The notes under the pieces are model-generated. The model had not been told where the DNA came from and did not search any database. It saw nothing but the letters and a program-made list of their open reading frames with translations. A stretch of DNA of 64,000 bases from Rachycentron canadum (taxonomy: Eukaryota > Chordata > Actinopteri > Carangiformes > Rachycentridae). A program made the position numbers and the translations under genes. Of this stretch, positions 28,501 through 41,361 are shown in pieces (the first letter of the stretch is position 1; each line of letters starts with the position of its first letter). The stretch spans positions 3,596,865-3,660,864 of the forward strand of contig CM076668.1 in assembly GCA_038496675.1 (NCBI GenBank). The letters are read 5' to 3'.

Positions 28501-31500
28501 AGTTGGATCAATCTCCCAGTCAGCTCTGGTTTGCGTCAGAGAAGGTTCCCTTAGTCCTGTAATTGGAGAGAAAAGTCAGCTGCCTGCTTCATCCTGGTCC
28601 AGCTGCTCTCCAGAGGGCTGTTCACCTGCTCTCAAGTTGATTCAAGGAAAGCTAAAATGTGGGCGGTAGATATTTTGCCATCAGCGCCTTGTTTTATTAG
28701 CGTTGTTCATGTATCATCCCATTATTATTCGCCTACTCTCAGCCTGCTCTGGTGCTGCAATATACGCTTCGCCATATATCTCCTGTCTAATTGGTGATAT
28801 GTCTCTGTCTGACTCACCACACACCTTTTCAGTCAGTTGCACCAGGTCTCAATGTGTGAGCCTCGCTGACCGACTTCCTGTCCCACACTGTCCATCTGAA
28901 TATCTGTCTCTCTGTCTCTGCCAGTCTTGCGGGAACATCTACAAAGGCCTGGCTCAGACAGGGGCATGGGGCTGCTTTGATGAGTTTAACAGGATCTCTG
29001 TGGAAGTGCTGTCTGTGGTGGCTGTGCAGGTAAGAACAAGTCCATCTCCTGTGCCTCAGGTGCTCCCCAAATCCCATTCAGGTCCAGATTTTTCTAAAAT
29101 GTGAAAGTTTTCATCTTATTTGTGAGATGGTCCATCTGGATCAAGTTGTGGTGAAAATAAGCCTCTGAAAACAACAGTGCAGAAGTAAATAGCCTCTTCA
29201 TCACCAAGTGAAAGCGCAAATTGCTTCGGCTTTAAGACTAATTCACCAAGGCTGGCACCTTTTGCACCCCAGAGCTTCCTCATAATTGGAGCCTGCTCTG
29301 ATCTGATTTGAGAGTCGAGGATGGAGAAGCATCTCCTTTGCTTGCCTGTGGTGCTGGTCACATTGTTCATTACTTTCAGTACAGCATCTTTGAATAGACA
29401 AACTTTGAGCTCTCACTGGACAAGCTACAATTATTTGGGAGGATTAGTGTTTAAGCTCTGAGTACCACTTTGATTTACAAATTATTTCTTCTTGTAATTT
29501 GGAGTAATTTGCTTTCAAATTATTCATATTGTTGAGATTCTCTGTCAATTAAAAGACAGTAATAAAGTCCAATCAGCCTCCTGTCATTAGAATAGGCCAA
29601 TGTCAGTGTCATTTAGCACATAGTTTTTTGTCCATCCCACATATATATATGAATAAAATGTTTTAGTCTGATGGGGTACACACACACATACAGACACATT
29701 TTTTTTTCTTTTTGTTCATCCGTGGAGAAAAAAAGTCTATCTCTCTGCAGAGTCTGGTGCATCACAGGTGTCCAAGAGACATCGAAGACACATGCCAATG
29801 TTGTGCAATACACAATATATCACAAAATGCTCTGACCCTCTGAGGCTGTAATCTAAGTAACACGTATTACTCTTATGTTTATGTGTCTTAAAATAACATA
29901 AGTAAAATGCTGCACCTCTCACTTCAGAGCAGGTTTTTGTTGGTCAATCAATTTCCACTGTTTCGAGATAGCAATGCACCAACAATAGACCTGATCACAC
30001 CTCATTGTAAGACCAACCATGTGCGATCAGATGGGCGCAGGTGTATTTTGCTGTTTAAACAATATTGTTGCTAGATGGGAGAACAACAACTATGCGCTTT
30101 GTGCCAGGTATAAGATACTTTGAGCTCATTGTCTTGGTTTTGGGCCCCTTTTAATATTTGGTTTTGGACAATTTAAATTTTTGGTCACTTTCAAACTTGT
30201 GTTCCAGCAGTAGGCACCTGTTATTTTCTCAGCTGATCTTAACTTTCATAATATGATTATTGGGGTTTTGGTGTTGTTTTATCAGACTTACCTGGTTAAA
30301 TAAAGGATAAAAAAAATAAAGTGAAATATCTGTGATAAACCCACTGCAGGTTTCCTTTTCAGCACCAGGCGTCAGGCAGATAAAACTGGTGGGCATAGTG
30401 GAGCATTTAGCAGCTAGATATTATTCTCAGGAGTGGGTGGAGAACACAACAAAGCTCAGCCGAAGGGATGAATATGAATTTACTGCTTCTATGTGGCCAA
30501 AAAAATCTAATGATGTAAAACTTGTGCCTGTATCTTCACCTTCCTGTTCCTGCTCTGTCTCCATGTCCTTTTGGATGACAGATAAAGTTAATAAAAGACC
30601 ATATTCCCAACACACGGGATGATGCACACTCTGGCTGACCCACAGTAGCAGGCCCTTTGATTATTGGCCTCTTTTGAGAAATCGGCCATATTCTGCATTT
30701 CAGCTGATGCTCGCTTTTCTGCTATCTTGCATTCAGCTATGCTGGATCAAACGGATCCTGTCTCCCTCTGGTATATTCAAATCCTGCACGCTGTTGCCCC
30801 AGACACTATCATCATGCATGTGCATTACTGTCATAGCAAAATGTGTACAGCGGTGAGGAACGCCGATGATGATGATGGAGATAAAGTTCCTCAGAGGATC
30901 ATTATTAGCTGCCAGACTTGCTTCCTTTTCTCTTTAACAACATTAAAAGTCAAGCAGTTGTCCTCTGTAAGTTGTGGAAGTCTACAGTACTTAGAGAATT
31001 TTAAAGTGCTAGAAGAATGAATAGGTGTTTCGTGGCATAATGAATAATAAATCACGGTGGCTTATACATGGAGAAGTAGACCTTGAGAACAGAGGAGCAT
31101 CAAACCCCCGCTGTGACAGCTGGCAGCCTGCTCAAACCTGCTTCAGTGGAGCCAACGCCAAGCCATCTCTCACCACAGCACACACACATAATCCATCCTG
31201 TTAAAGTGCGAGCAGCTAGCATTGTGTGGCGACAAGCTCGGATACCGGTCAGGTCTGCTAATGCAGGTGGCTGGAGCGGTTCTACATTAAATAAAGCAAA
31301 GGCAAACAGAAGGCTGCCAGATGTAACAACATGGAGATAAATTGGTATAGCTCTGCCTCAGTTGCAATCAACACAGGTCTTGACTGTGGGTATTCTGATG
31401 CTGCCAGCTCTGGGCTCACCCGATCATTGATCATTGTGCTTTTTTTTTTTTTTTTTTTTTTAAATAAACGTATACATATACGTTTTTATAACTTCATTTT

Positions 31501-34500
31501 ATGTCCCTTTAGGACAACAGTGGTGGGCTGATGTCATTTCATATAGAAAAAACAAGTCACACCGATGTTTTCTCATGAAAACTTTTCTTGTTTTTTTTTT
31601 GTTTTTTTTTTTTTTTTTGTTGCATTGTTTTTTCATTTGCCCCCTCCCTTTCCCTGTTGTGTTAGTATGACTGAGTGATCTGTAGCCGAGTACTCATCCA
31701 TGAAGAGATGTTCCTCCTCTTTCCAGCTGTCAACTTTCTACGCTCTTTTACCACATGCATGTTAAATTCATAAAGCCTCTTACAGGCTGCGAGTCAGAGT
31801 TACAGGCCAAGACACACACGCGCACACAGTTAATTTCTGATATCTCATTCAATCATAATGTAGACAAGCGGAGCGTTGGCAGTTCATCCATTCAGTAAAC
31901 CCAGGCTGATAGCATGCTCATACTGATGAAATTGTGTTACTGGAAAAAAAAGGCGCATTCTGCATAACAGTTTGACAGGCTGTTACAAATTGATGTTAAT
32001 TATATACTAACGATACCAAACTTTCTCAGGCTATATCCCACATGAGGATTTCTCATGTGTTATTTGACACTGAGTTGTGCTAAGTATGGTTTGACACTTC
32101 TTGATAATAGAGAACTTAAGTTTGGCACGATGGAGCAGTGGTTATCACTGTCGCCAGCAAGAAATTTCAAACCCCTGACTGGCTAGGGTCTGTGTGCAGC
32201 ATGTGCTCCTTGTGCCTCCGTTTCCTCCGGGAAGGTGGGGTGAATTGATGATTCAAAGTTGCCTGTAGGTCTAAATGTGTGAATGGCTACCTAACATCAG
32301 CTGGGTTTGTGTAGCTGATGGATGCATGGATAAATGGACATTTTTGACTCAAATATTCAAAAAACTGTGCAAACAGTTTTGTCACCAAACAATGAATCCT
32401 ATTGATTTCCATGATCCCCTGACTTTAATAGCACAGTGGTTCCCAACTTTTTCTAACTTGTGGTCCACCTGATAATTTTTATGGTCCACATTCAATCTTG
32501 AAACAAATATTGCCTTCTGATAGGACTTTTAATGATAATGATTGTTCAGAACTTAACTGAAAGCAAATCTCAGATCTGAGCGGAGCAGAGCTCAATTTTA
32601 TTTTTTGATTGACAGGAATTCACCATTACAGATTCACCATCTGTTTCTCGACTCCTACTAATTAGCAAATGTTGGCATGTTTAACTAAGATGGTAACGCA
32701 TTGTATCAGCATGTTAGCATTGTCATTTAGCTTGAAGCATGTTTTTGCTAAAGGTTACCGCTATAAACAATTTTTTATTGTGTCTAAAATAAACTATTTC
32801 ACTAGCAGTCTTCTATAGTTGATTCTACACACCTATGTTGTTTGGTACCAAACAATGATAAAGTATCAATACCCTGCATAAACTATGATACCCACTGGTG
32901 TTCATACTGATCTGCAGGTTAAAAGTATCCAGGATGCCATCCGAGATAAGAAGCAGAGGTTTAACTTCATGGGAGAGGAGGTGAATCTTTGCTTGTCTGT
33001 TGGAATCTTCATCACAATGAATCCTGGCTACGCTGGTAGGACTGAGCTTCCTGAGAATCTCAAGGCTCTGTTCAGGTGAGTAAAACCACCCATATGAAAT
33101 CTAAACACATTGCTCAGCTCAATCCTGCCTTTCCAGAGAAATAAAATAGATGCATAACATTAGAGGGAACATTACAATTCTCTGAAAAAATATAATTTTA
33201 CAGTTATTAAACTCTTGTGATAGACTGTGGACCTGTCTGTGAATCCCTCCTCTTGCCAATTATGAACTAGTATAGGCTCACTGCAACACTGAGCAGCACC
33301 TGCCTCAGGATTGGCTTGGATGGGTAGGTTGATATTTAAACTTACACCATAATTGGGTAATACAGTTGGATTGCCATTATTTTCAGTATGAAATAGCAAA
33401 AACGCTTAAATTAATTAATTTATTTTTCAGACATTTTTGTGACACAGGGTCAGTCACACACACACACCTCAGACCTGATCAGAGAGACACTTGCAAGAGA
33501 AAGATTTGAATTCCCTCTATACAAATACCACAAGGCTGCAGGTGCATGAAAAGCAGAGAGCATGTTGGGTGAGAAAGACAAACAGCTGAAAACATTTGAG
33601 GAACAAAGAGTTTTGAAGAAGCTGTGGCTTGTTTAACTGTCATTATGAGTGTGACTTTTCCACATTGAATGGCGGGCGCTGGAGCTAGTCCCTGCTGACA
33701 TTGGGCAAGGGCGGGAGTTTATCACAGGAAAGACTTTAGAAGTTGTTGAGTTGTGTTCTTACATCACAAATATTCCCATCAGTTCTCAAACCAGGGAATT
33801 ACGTTTCTTGGTCAACTGTCAGCGTTGTTTGTCTAACAGAAGCTCAACATTGACTTGTCCAGTTTGAAGTCACTTGTTTATGATCGACTTTTTCCAACTT
33901 GGTATTTATCAGCTCTACATTTGAAGCAGATGTCTTGAAGGACAAAGGTCCTTTATCATTAAAGAGTGTCGCTCAGTCACCGACTTTAAATGTGGTTTTA
34001 TTCTGTGTTTTTTATTGGTTTTGTCTGTAAAAGTGGATGAGGTCTTTAACGTGAAGCCGCTGCTGAAGAGCCTTAAACCTGCATTCTATTTAATTGGTTT
34101 GTTCTGGTTTCAAAAAACCAAGATGGCAATGGCTAAATTACAAACTGGAGACAGCAGCTGACAAACCAATGAGTGACGCTATGGTAGGTTGGGTTGGGTT
34201 AGAATCAGATGCTCAGTTTGTTCTGAAGAGGAGGAGACCTCTGTGGACAATACAGCTACAAAAAACCACAAACCTCCTGAACCACTGACACTGAAAGAAT
34301 CAAACCAGGAGAGCGTAAAAGCAACAACTCCCATGATTCCAACACTGTTTCATGATGTCACCCAATGCTGTCTTTTGTTGTTGTTTTGATTGAGACATTT
34401 CTAGAGGCAGAAGTTACAGTCGTGTGTTTAATGTGCATATTTAGTTTAGTGTTGTTCTTTAGACAACACAACATTTATTTATCCATGATGATGATGATGA

Positions 34501-37500
34501 ACTACAGCTGAGCTCATTTGAATACAGTCTCTCTGGTTCCCCACAGACCCTGTGCCATGGTGGTGCCAGACTTCGAGCTGATCTGTGAAATCATGCTGGT
34601 GGCTGAGGGCTTCATTAACGCCCGAGTCCTCGCCAGGAAGTTTATCACGCTTTACACACTGTGTAAGGAGCTGTTGTCCAAACAGGTACGGTCTGCTCTG
34701 CAACATTCCACATCTGATATGGTTAAAAAGAGCCAGATCCATTTCCACTTCAAAGCCCAAGAACTGACACAATGCTCTTGTTATATTTGAGGCTCTTGAT
34801 AAGGGATTGACTCAGAGGCACCACACAAAAGCAGACTTTCTACCTCAACTGTCTGCGTGAAGTGGTACATGCATGTATATAATAAGCTGCAGGAAGTTAT
34901 TCCATCTAAATTTGTCTTTAATCCTCTTCTTGTCCTGTGCTGTTTTACATGTCATGCCATTATTTTAATTATTTAAAGAAGCAATGAAATCATTCAGTGA
35001 TGCCAAATAGTAACAGTGGTACTGGATTTTATAAGCCCTCAGATGTGGATGATTTCACATGACCACTGCTCCATTTATGTGTCATAGCTTTGGTTCCTTT
35101 TTATGGCTATTTTATGAAGCTTCTTTATTTCAGACTTTTTTAAATATCACCTAAACAACACTTTTTTTTCTTTTTCTTTTTTTTTGTTTTCCACAGTTTC
35201 ATTACAAATTTTCTAACATTAGCAACTTGGTGGTAATGAAATCAACTAATAATGAAGAGAGTGCCTCTCTCAGCTGTATTCACAAGCTGAAGCTACAAAT
35301 CAATGGAGAGTGCAGATTCTACTTTTCTCAAGTTCCAACAACTGGTTCATAATTGTGGATTTAATGTTACATAAGTTCTGCTGCATGTATCCTTGCAGAG
35401 TGACTATGCTGTTTTCAGGCACCAGTCACTGCAGGGAGCTGAAATAAAGCTTTAATAATTTTGGGGCCTCCACTTCTGTGGTGGTGAAGCAGTAGGTGGG
35501 AAAACCACAGCTTAGTGCGTGTCCACACCTCTTGGCAGGTGTAAAAATCATGAAGTAGGTGTGTTATGAATGTTTACTTCACTGTGGTTGTATGCTCGTC
35601 AACTGGCAGACACATTTCCTGCTGTAGTTTGAGAGACTGACACAGTACCTTTAACATCAGCCTGATTTTAGGAGAGAAAAATAAAATGATAAAATCAGAT
35701 GAATTAACCTGTCCTGCTGAGTAGACAAAACGAGGAACTGCCCCAGGGCCCCAAACCCTCAGGGGCCGAGTGCATATATATTTGTAAATGTACAACTTAA
35801 ATTATAGAATCAACTGTTCTGAAAATAGTCTTGTCGTCCTGTAGAAAATCATTATTTCAGTTTATTATTTTCACATGGAGCGTATTGCAAACTTAATTAG
35901 TTTATTTAAAGACAACAGAATACAAGCAGGAGGGTGGGTGGGTTGGGGGGTGGGCTGGGAGACATGGCAGATTCATCTCCAGACCAATCAGAACTATAGA
36001 GCTGAACTCCTGTTAGTTGTCATTGCTAAAGCAGATTTTTAAGTAAAAAGGCCCCAAAGTGCCAAAGGGGACCTCAGTGATGAAGAATGAGGCTCAGCTG
36101 ATACTGAACCTCAGTTATGCAGATTTCTGAACAAAATCACAGTTACTTAAATGGGCCTCATTTTCTGCTTTAGTTGGGAAAATGTACTTAAGGAGTATTA
36201 AAGAAGTTGATGTTATAAATTAGATTAAGGAACCTGATAAATTCGACTAAGTCTCATAATGAATATTATACAGGCTGTGAAATGTGAACTAGTTTTCTTT
36301 CAGTATGTCATGGTGGATAGTTTCTGCTGTTCTCTTTGGATAAAATGCACAGTCTGTAATGTTGTACTGACACTCTGTGATAAGTTAAAGTAAGATATGG
36401 AGTTGTCTGCACAATGTTGGCATCAGTTAGCAAAATCCACATGTTGACCCGTGAAGTGAAAAATCAACACAACCTCTGCGTTTTCAAATAGAAAATATTA
36501 ACATTAATTAGTAATTAAAAAGTAATTGCGAGCCCTTAATTGACTATTCAGGACTTGTAAAGCAACTTATGAGTTATCGTAAAAAATTGTCCAGAGCTGA
36601 TAATTCTGACTCAACACCCGTGAGTGTGAGCAGCTGAGCTGGGATATGAAAATGAAGTGAAGACTATAAAAAGATATTAAAGTTCTTCCAGCTTGAAATT
36701 TCCACAGCCTGAAATGTCAAAAAGAAATGGCAGTTTAAGGACTGTGGAAGTCTAGACAAGATCTTGGAGACCAAGAGAACCTCAGATGAAACCGCAGGTC
36801 CACTGGGCAGACAGGGAAAGCCAAACCCCCTAGAGACTGTCATGTTGCAGAAAATCTTCCTGCAGCAGCTTTGCAAAGATCCGAAGCAAAATCCACCATC
36901 AACCTTTAAGCAACTGAAGATGAAGGTTTTGAAACGACCCCCACAGTCCCCTGACCTGAACATCACTGAAATCTGTGTAAAGATCTTTAACGTGTAAGAA
37001 CTGAAGTGATCTGCAGGAAGAGAGGTTGACCATTTATAAATCAAGAGCAGAAAGACTCACAGTCAGAGTTTTTATTCTCACACTAAAAGATTCTCTAAAG
37101 ACTGGGGATCTTGCAGGGCCACAATTAGCAGGACTAGATTCAATTGAGGAAGGAAACAGTTTATTTCCTGTTTACCTGTTTATTTTGTTCTTATAAATTC
37201 TAGATGATGATGATGATTCATTATTATTATTATGATATTTAGTTAGTAACTCAACACTATGATGTCATGTCATGATCTGTCCCCAAGATGACTGTGAATG
37301 GACTTTGTATGATTTTCTCTTATTTTGAAATAATTTTGCCTGGTCCCTCATGTTTTTGATGCTGGCCTCACACCAAACCACTCATTCTTACTCCATGGAG
37401 TCACCTGTATGCTTGCTCTCAGCTCCGTTTGCTGCTATCTATAAGTGAATATGAAAAATCTTTGACGTGATCAAAACGTCAAGATGAAAAAAACACTGAA

Positions 37501-40500
37501 GATAGCTCTGACTATCTCCTGACACAAACGACCATTTGAAACTTGTGTGTGGCAGGAAGGTTGGTTGTTGTGATGCAGGCATGAGCTGCTATAAAAAGTA
37601 CTGGAATTATTTAAACAAGCTACTGAAACAGTCACAACATTTATAAATAAATATAAAAATGTAGTGTGTTCTTCATGATGTTTGTATCTCCTGCGAAGGA
37701 CCCTGTGTATTCTCCTTTGCTCACTTATTTCCTCTCTGGTCTTATTCAAGGACCACTACGACTGGGGCCTCCGAGCCATCAAGTCAGTTCTGGTAGTGGC
37801 TGGCTCTCTGAAGAGAGGGGACCCTGGCCGGGCAGAGGACCAAGTGCTGATGCGGGCGCTGAGAGACTTCAATATTCCCAAGATTGTGAGCGACGACATG
37901 CAGGTGTTTACGGGGCTGATCGGAGATCTGTTCCCTGCGCTGGACGTCCCCCGGAAGAGAGACTTGGACTTTGAGAAGCATGTAAAGGAGTCCATCCTGG
38001 ACTTGAAGCTACAGGCTGAGGACAATTTTGTACTCAAGGTAAAGTAAAGACGATTCATCAACAGCCTGACGGCAATCTTCATGCTTGTCTGCTACAGTTT
38101 CTTAAAATCTGCTTTGATTACAACTCAAAAGATGCACGTCTCACAAATGTTTGTGAACCAGAGATGAAGGCATGTGGGGTGGGGAATCATCTTTAACAAG
38201 CTAGACAGATTTTACAATTGAAGATTTTTCTAAATTCTTAGTTATTCCCCAGTTATTTACCAGACGTCATAATGTTCCACTGGGAAATACGCATTAGTGT
38301 CAAAGTCTGCAGGATCTAGATGAATTGGGCCTAGGGCAAATGTATTACATACAGAGACACACACACACAGACACATACACATGCACAATAGAAGGTATTA
38401 TATGTCAGAGTCGCGTGAACGTAGGACCAGGGGAAATAAGTGCAATCTGCCTCAGGTCAAATAGACACGGGAACCACATAATAACACCCCATCAATGGAG
38501 GCTGGCACTGCACCACGCCACTTAACCCTGACATTGTGAGAGACAGCCACGGAAATAAACAAAGAGGAGGAGAAACAGAGCGAGGGAGGGAGAGAGAATG
38601 GTGGAGCGGTCAATAACAACCATCCACCCCCAGAGCCTGAACTTTTACTGTCTTTGTTTGTGTGGCCAACCTTTTGATTTCAGACAACAAGGGGAGGGGG
38701 GGAGGGGGGCAGACGAGGTGAGAGACCGCATACCTTTAAGCGTTAGCCTGTGCTAGCATTAGTCCTCCCCACATCAAAGCAGTAATCAGCCAGGGCCTTT
38801 GAGAGCGCAAAGCTGCCTGCACTCCAGCTGAATGGATGGGGAGCAGGAGCCACGAGGAGCCCGGTCGATGGATTGATTGAGCTCCGCCATCTGTATGTTT
38901 GAGTGGAAGTGGGGAGGAAATCTCGCTTTCTCCCTTTTTTTTGTCTGTGTCAGTCTGTGTAACTCACTCTGTATTGTTACCTCACAGACCTGGATCAACA
39001 GAAAATCTCACACTGACCAGTCAAAGAAAATTCTAATGTGTGAGGAACCATAGTGAAAGTAAAGCAAAAACTATTTAAATGCTAATTGAACATTAAAAAA
39101 GGAAAAAGGTGACAAACCAACTTTTCTCTTTAAATTGTCAAAGCTCAATTTAATGTATTTTCCTGCCGAGGCTGTGGTTCGGTGATGTTGTGAAATATTT
39201 ATAATTTATATATATTTATATTTTTCTCCTAATGTTATCATTTGACTTACTCACATAATCCATATCTTTCTGTTTAATTAGTTGTTTAATTTTGATAATT
39301 TCATAATTTTCCTCTGTTGGATGTCATCTTCTATTGGGATTTTTGTGTGTTTAATGTATTAATGCCTTAAAGACTAAAATAATTAAAGTAAAACAATAAG
39401 TTAAAAGTTAATAATTTATTCATCTTTATTATTCCTTTATTGTGTTGTTATGGGTTTGTTTTTGTTTTTTTTTAATGTACACATACAATAATACAGCACG
39501 TTTTCTGTCACACACACATTATACATCAGCTGCATTTTTGGGTTTAGTATCCTGCCCAAGGGCACTTTGACATGTGGACTGGAGGGGCCGGGAATCAAAT
39601 CGCAGATGATGCTCTCTCCTCAGCCAATGTCAGCCAAAGATTTAAACAAAATAATATCTTAAAAAAAAAAAACCCCACTCCAGCTATTTAGTACTGCACG
39701 ATGGTCAGACATATGTACTACACTTCCCATGATGCAACACAGGCGTTACTTCTTAGACCCTCCCTTACTCAAAATGTGGTGACTTTTAAGGCATTGTTTG
39801 CTGATGTTGTGACCACTGTTGGTCAAATCTGCATATAAAAAGTGAAATTGGTGGACTGTTCTTTTAATTGACCAACCACAGGTAAATTAGGGATATGTGT
39901 CTCTTCAGGAGACCACTATTGTCAGTTACTATTGACTGTGAACAATGCACCAAGCTGCTGCATCACACTGCAGTGCTTCATAGCTCTGTCATTCTGCATC
40001 ACATTATATTCACTATAAACCAGAGCAAGGATGAGACAGTGGACTGAGAACTGCAGTGGACATGATGCAGTATCTGTATACTATCAGTCCTCTGTGTGAT
40101 TATCTGAAGTATTTCCCTGTGTGTGTCAGGTGGTGCAACTGGAGGAGCTGCTGGCTGTGCGTCACTCTGTGTTCGTGGTTGGGAATGCAGGCACTGGGAA
40201 GAGTCAGGTGATGAGGTCTCTCCAAAGGACATATCAGAAGATGAAGCGCAGACCCGTGTGGGCAGACCTGAACCCAAAAGCTGTGACCAATGATGAGCTC
40301 TTCGGAATCATCAACCCGGCCACGAGAGAGTGGAAAGATGGTGATGGAGGAGTCCTGCATAGACAGCGTTTATCAGTGTTTAACAACACCACCTGACCTG
40401 AATAACCAACATGCTGCTTCTCTTCTCAGGCCTTTTCTCCAGTATAATGCGTGAACTGGCCAATATCAGTCACAACGGGCCCAAGTGGATTGTTCTGGAT

Positions 40501-40829
40501 GGTGACATTGACCCAATGTGGATTGAGTCACTGAACACAGTCATGGATGACAACAAGGTGTGAGCAAACTGAGTTTGTGTTTGTGTTAATGTGTTGAGTC
40601 TTTTATTTAGTATCAGAATGACATTTCCACCATTGGCTGTTCACTAAATCAGCAGGTGGATATGAATGAAAGAGAACATTGTTGAGTCATCACTGATGTG
40701 AGCGAGTAGTAAACTATTTATCCTCTGTGGAAACGAGAATAAATCACACAATGCTAATAATAGTGAAAAGAGCTGAGGATGGCAGGTGACATAATCCAGG
40801 CTTAGACTGTGTAAAACACACAAAGTGAA

Positions 40830-40881
<52 letters not shown>

Positions 40882-41297
40882 NNNNNNNNNNNNNNNNNNN
40901 NNNNNNNNNNNNNNNNNNNNNNNNNNNNNNNNNNNNNNNNNNNNNNNNNNNNNNNNNNNNNNNNNNNNNNNNNNNNNNNNNNNNNNNNNNNNNNNNNNNN
41001 NNNNNNNNNNNNNNNNNNNNNNNNNNNNNNNNNNNNNNNNNNNNNNNNNNNNNNNNNNNNNNNNNNNNNNNNNNNNNNNNNNNNNNNNNNNNNNNNNNNN
41101 NNNNNNNNNNNNNNNNNNNNNNNNNNNNNNNNNNNNNNNNNNNNNNNNNNNNNNNNNNNNNNNNNNNNNNNNNNNNNNNNNNNNNNNNNNNNNNNNNNNN
41201 NNNNNNNNNNNNNNNNNNNNNNNNNNNNNNNNNNNNNNNNNNNNNNNNNNNNNNNNNNNNNNNNNNNNNNNNNNNNNNNNNNNNNNNNNNNNNNNNN

Positions 41298-41361
<64 letters not shown>

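Larger units (their letters stand above)
34686..37750 (+). other. Intron 25-26
   Basis: 3,065 bases. It contains a G-quadruplex motif (35932-35959) and a Tc1-like relic (36699-37020). ATG/ATT triplet-rich sequence lies at 37200-37233. No gene. Confidence 0.65.
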
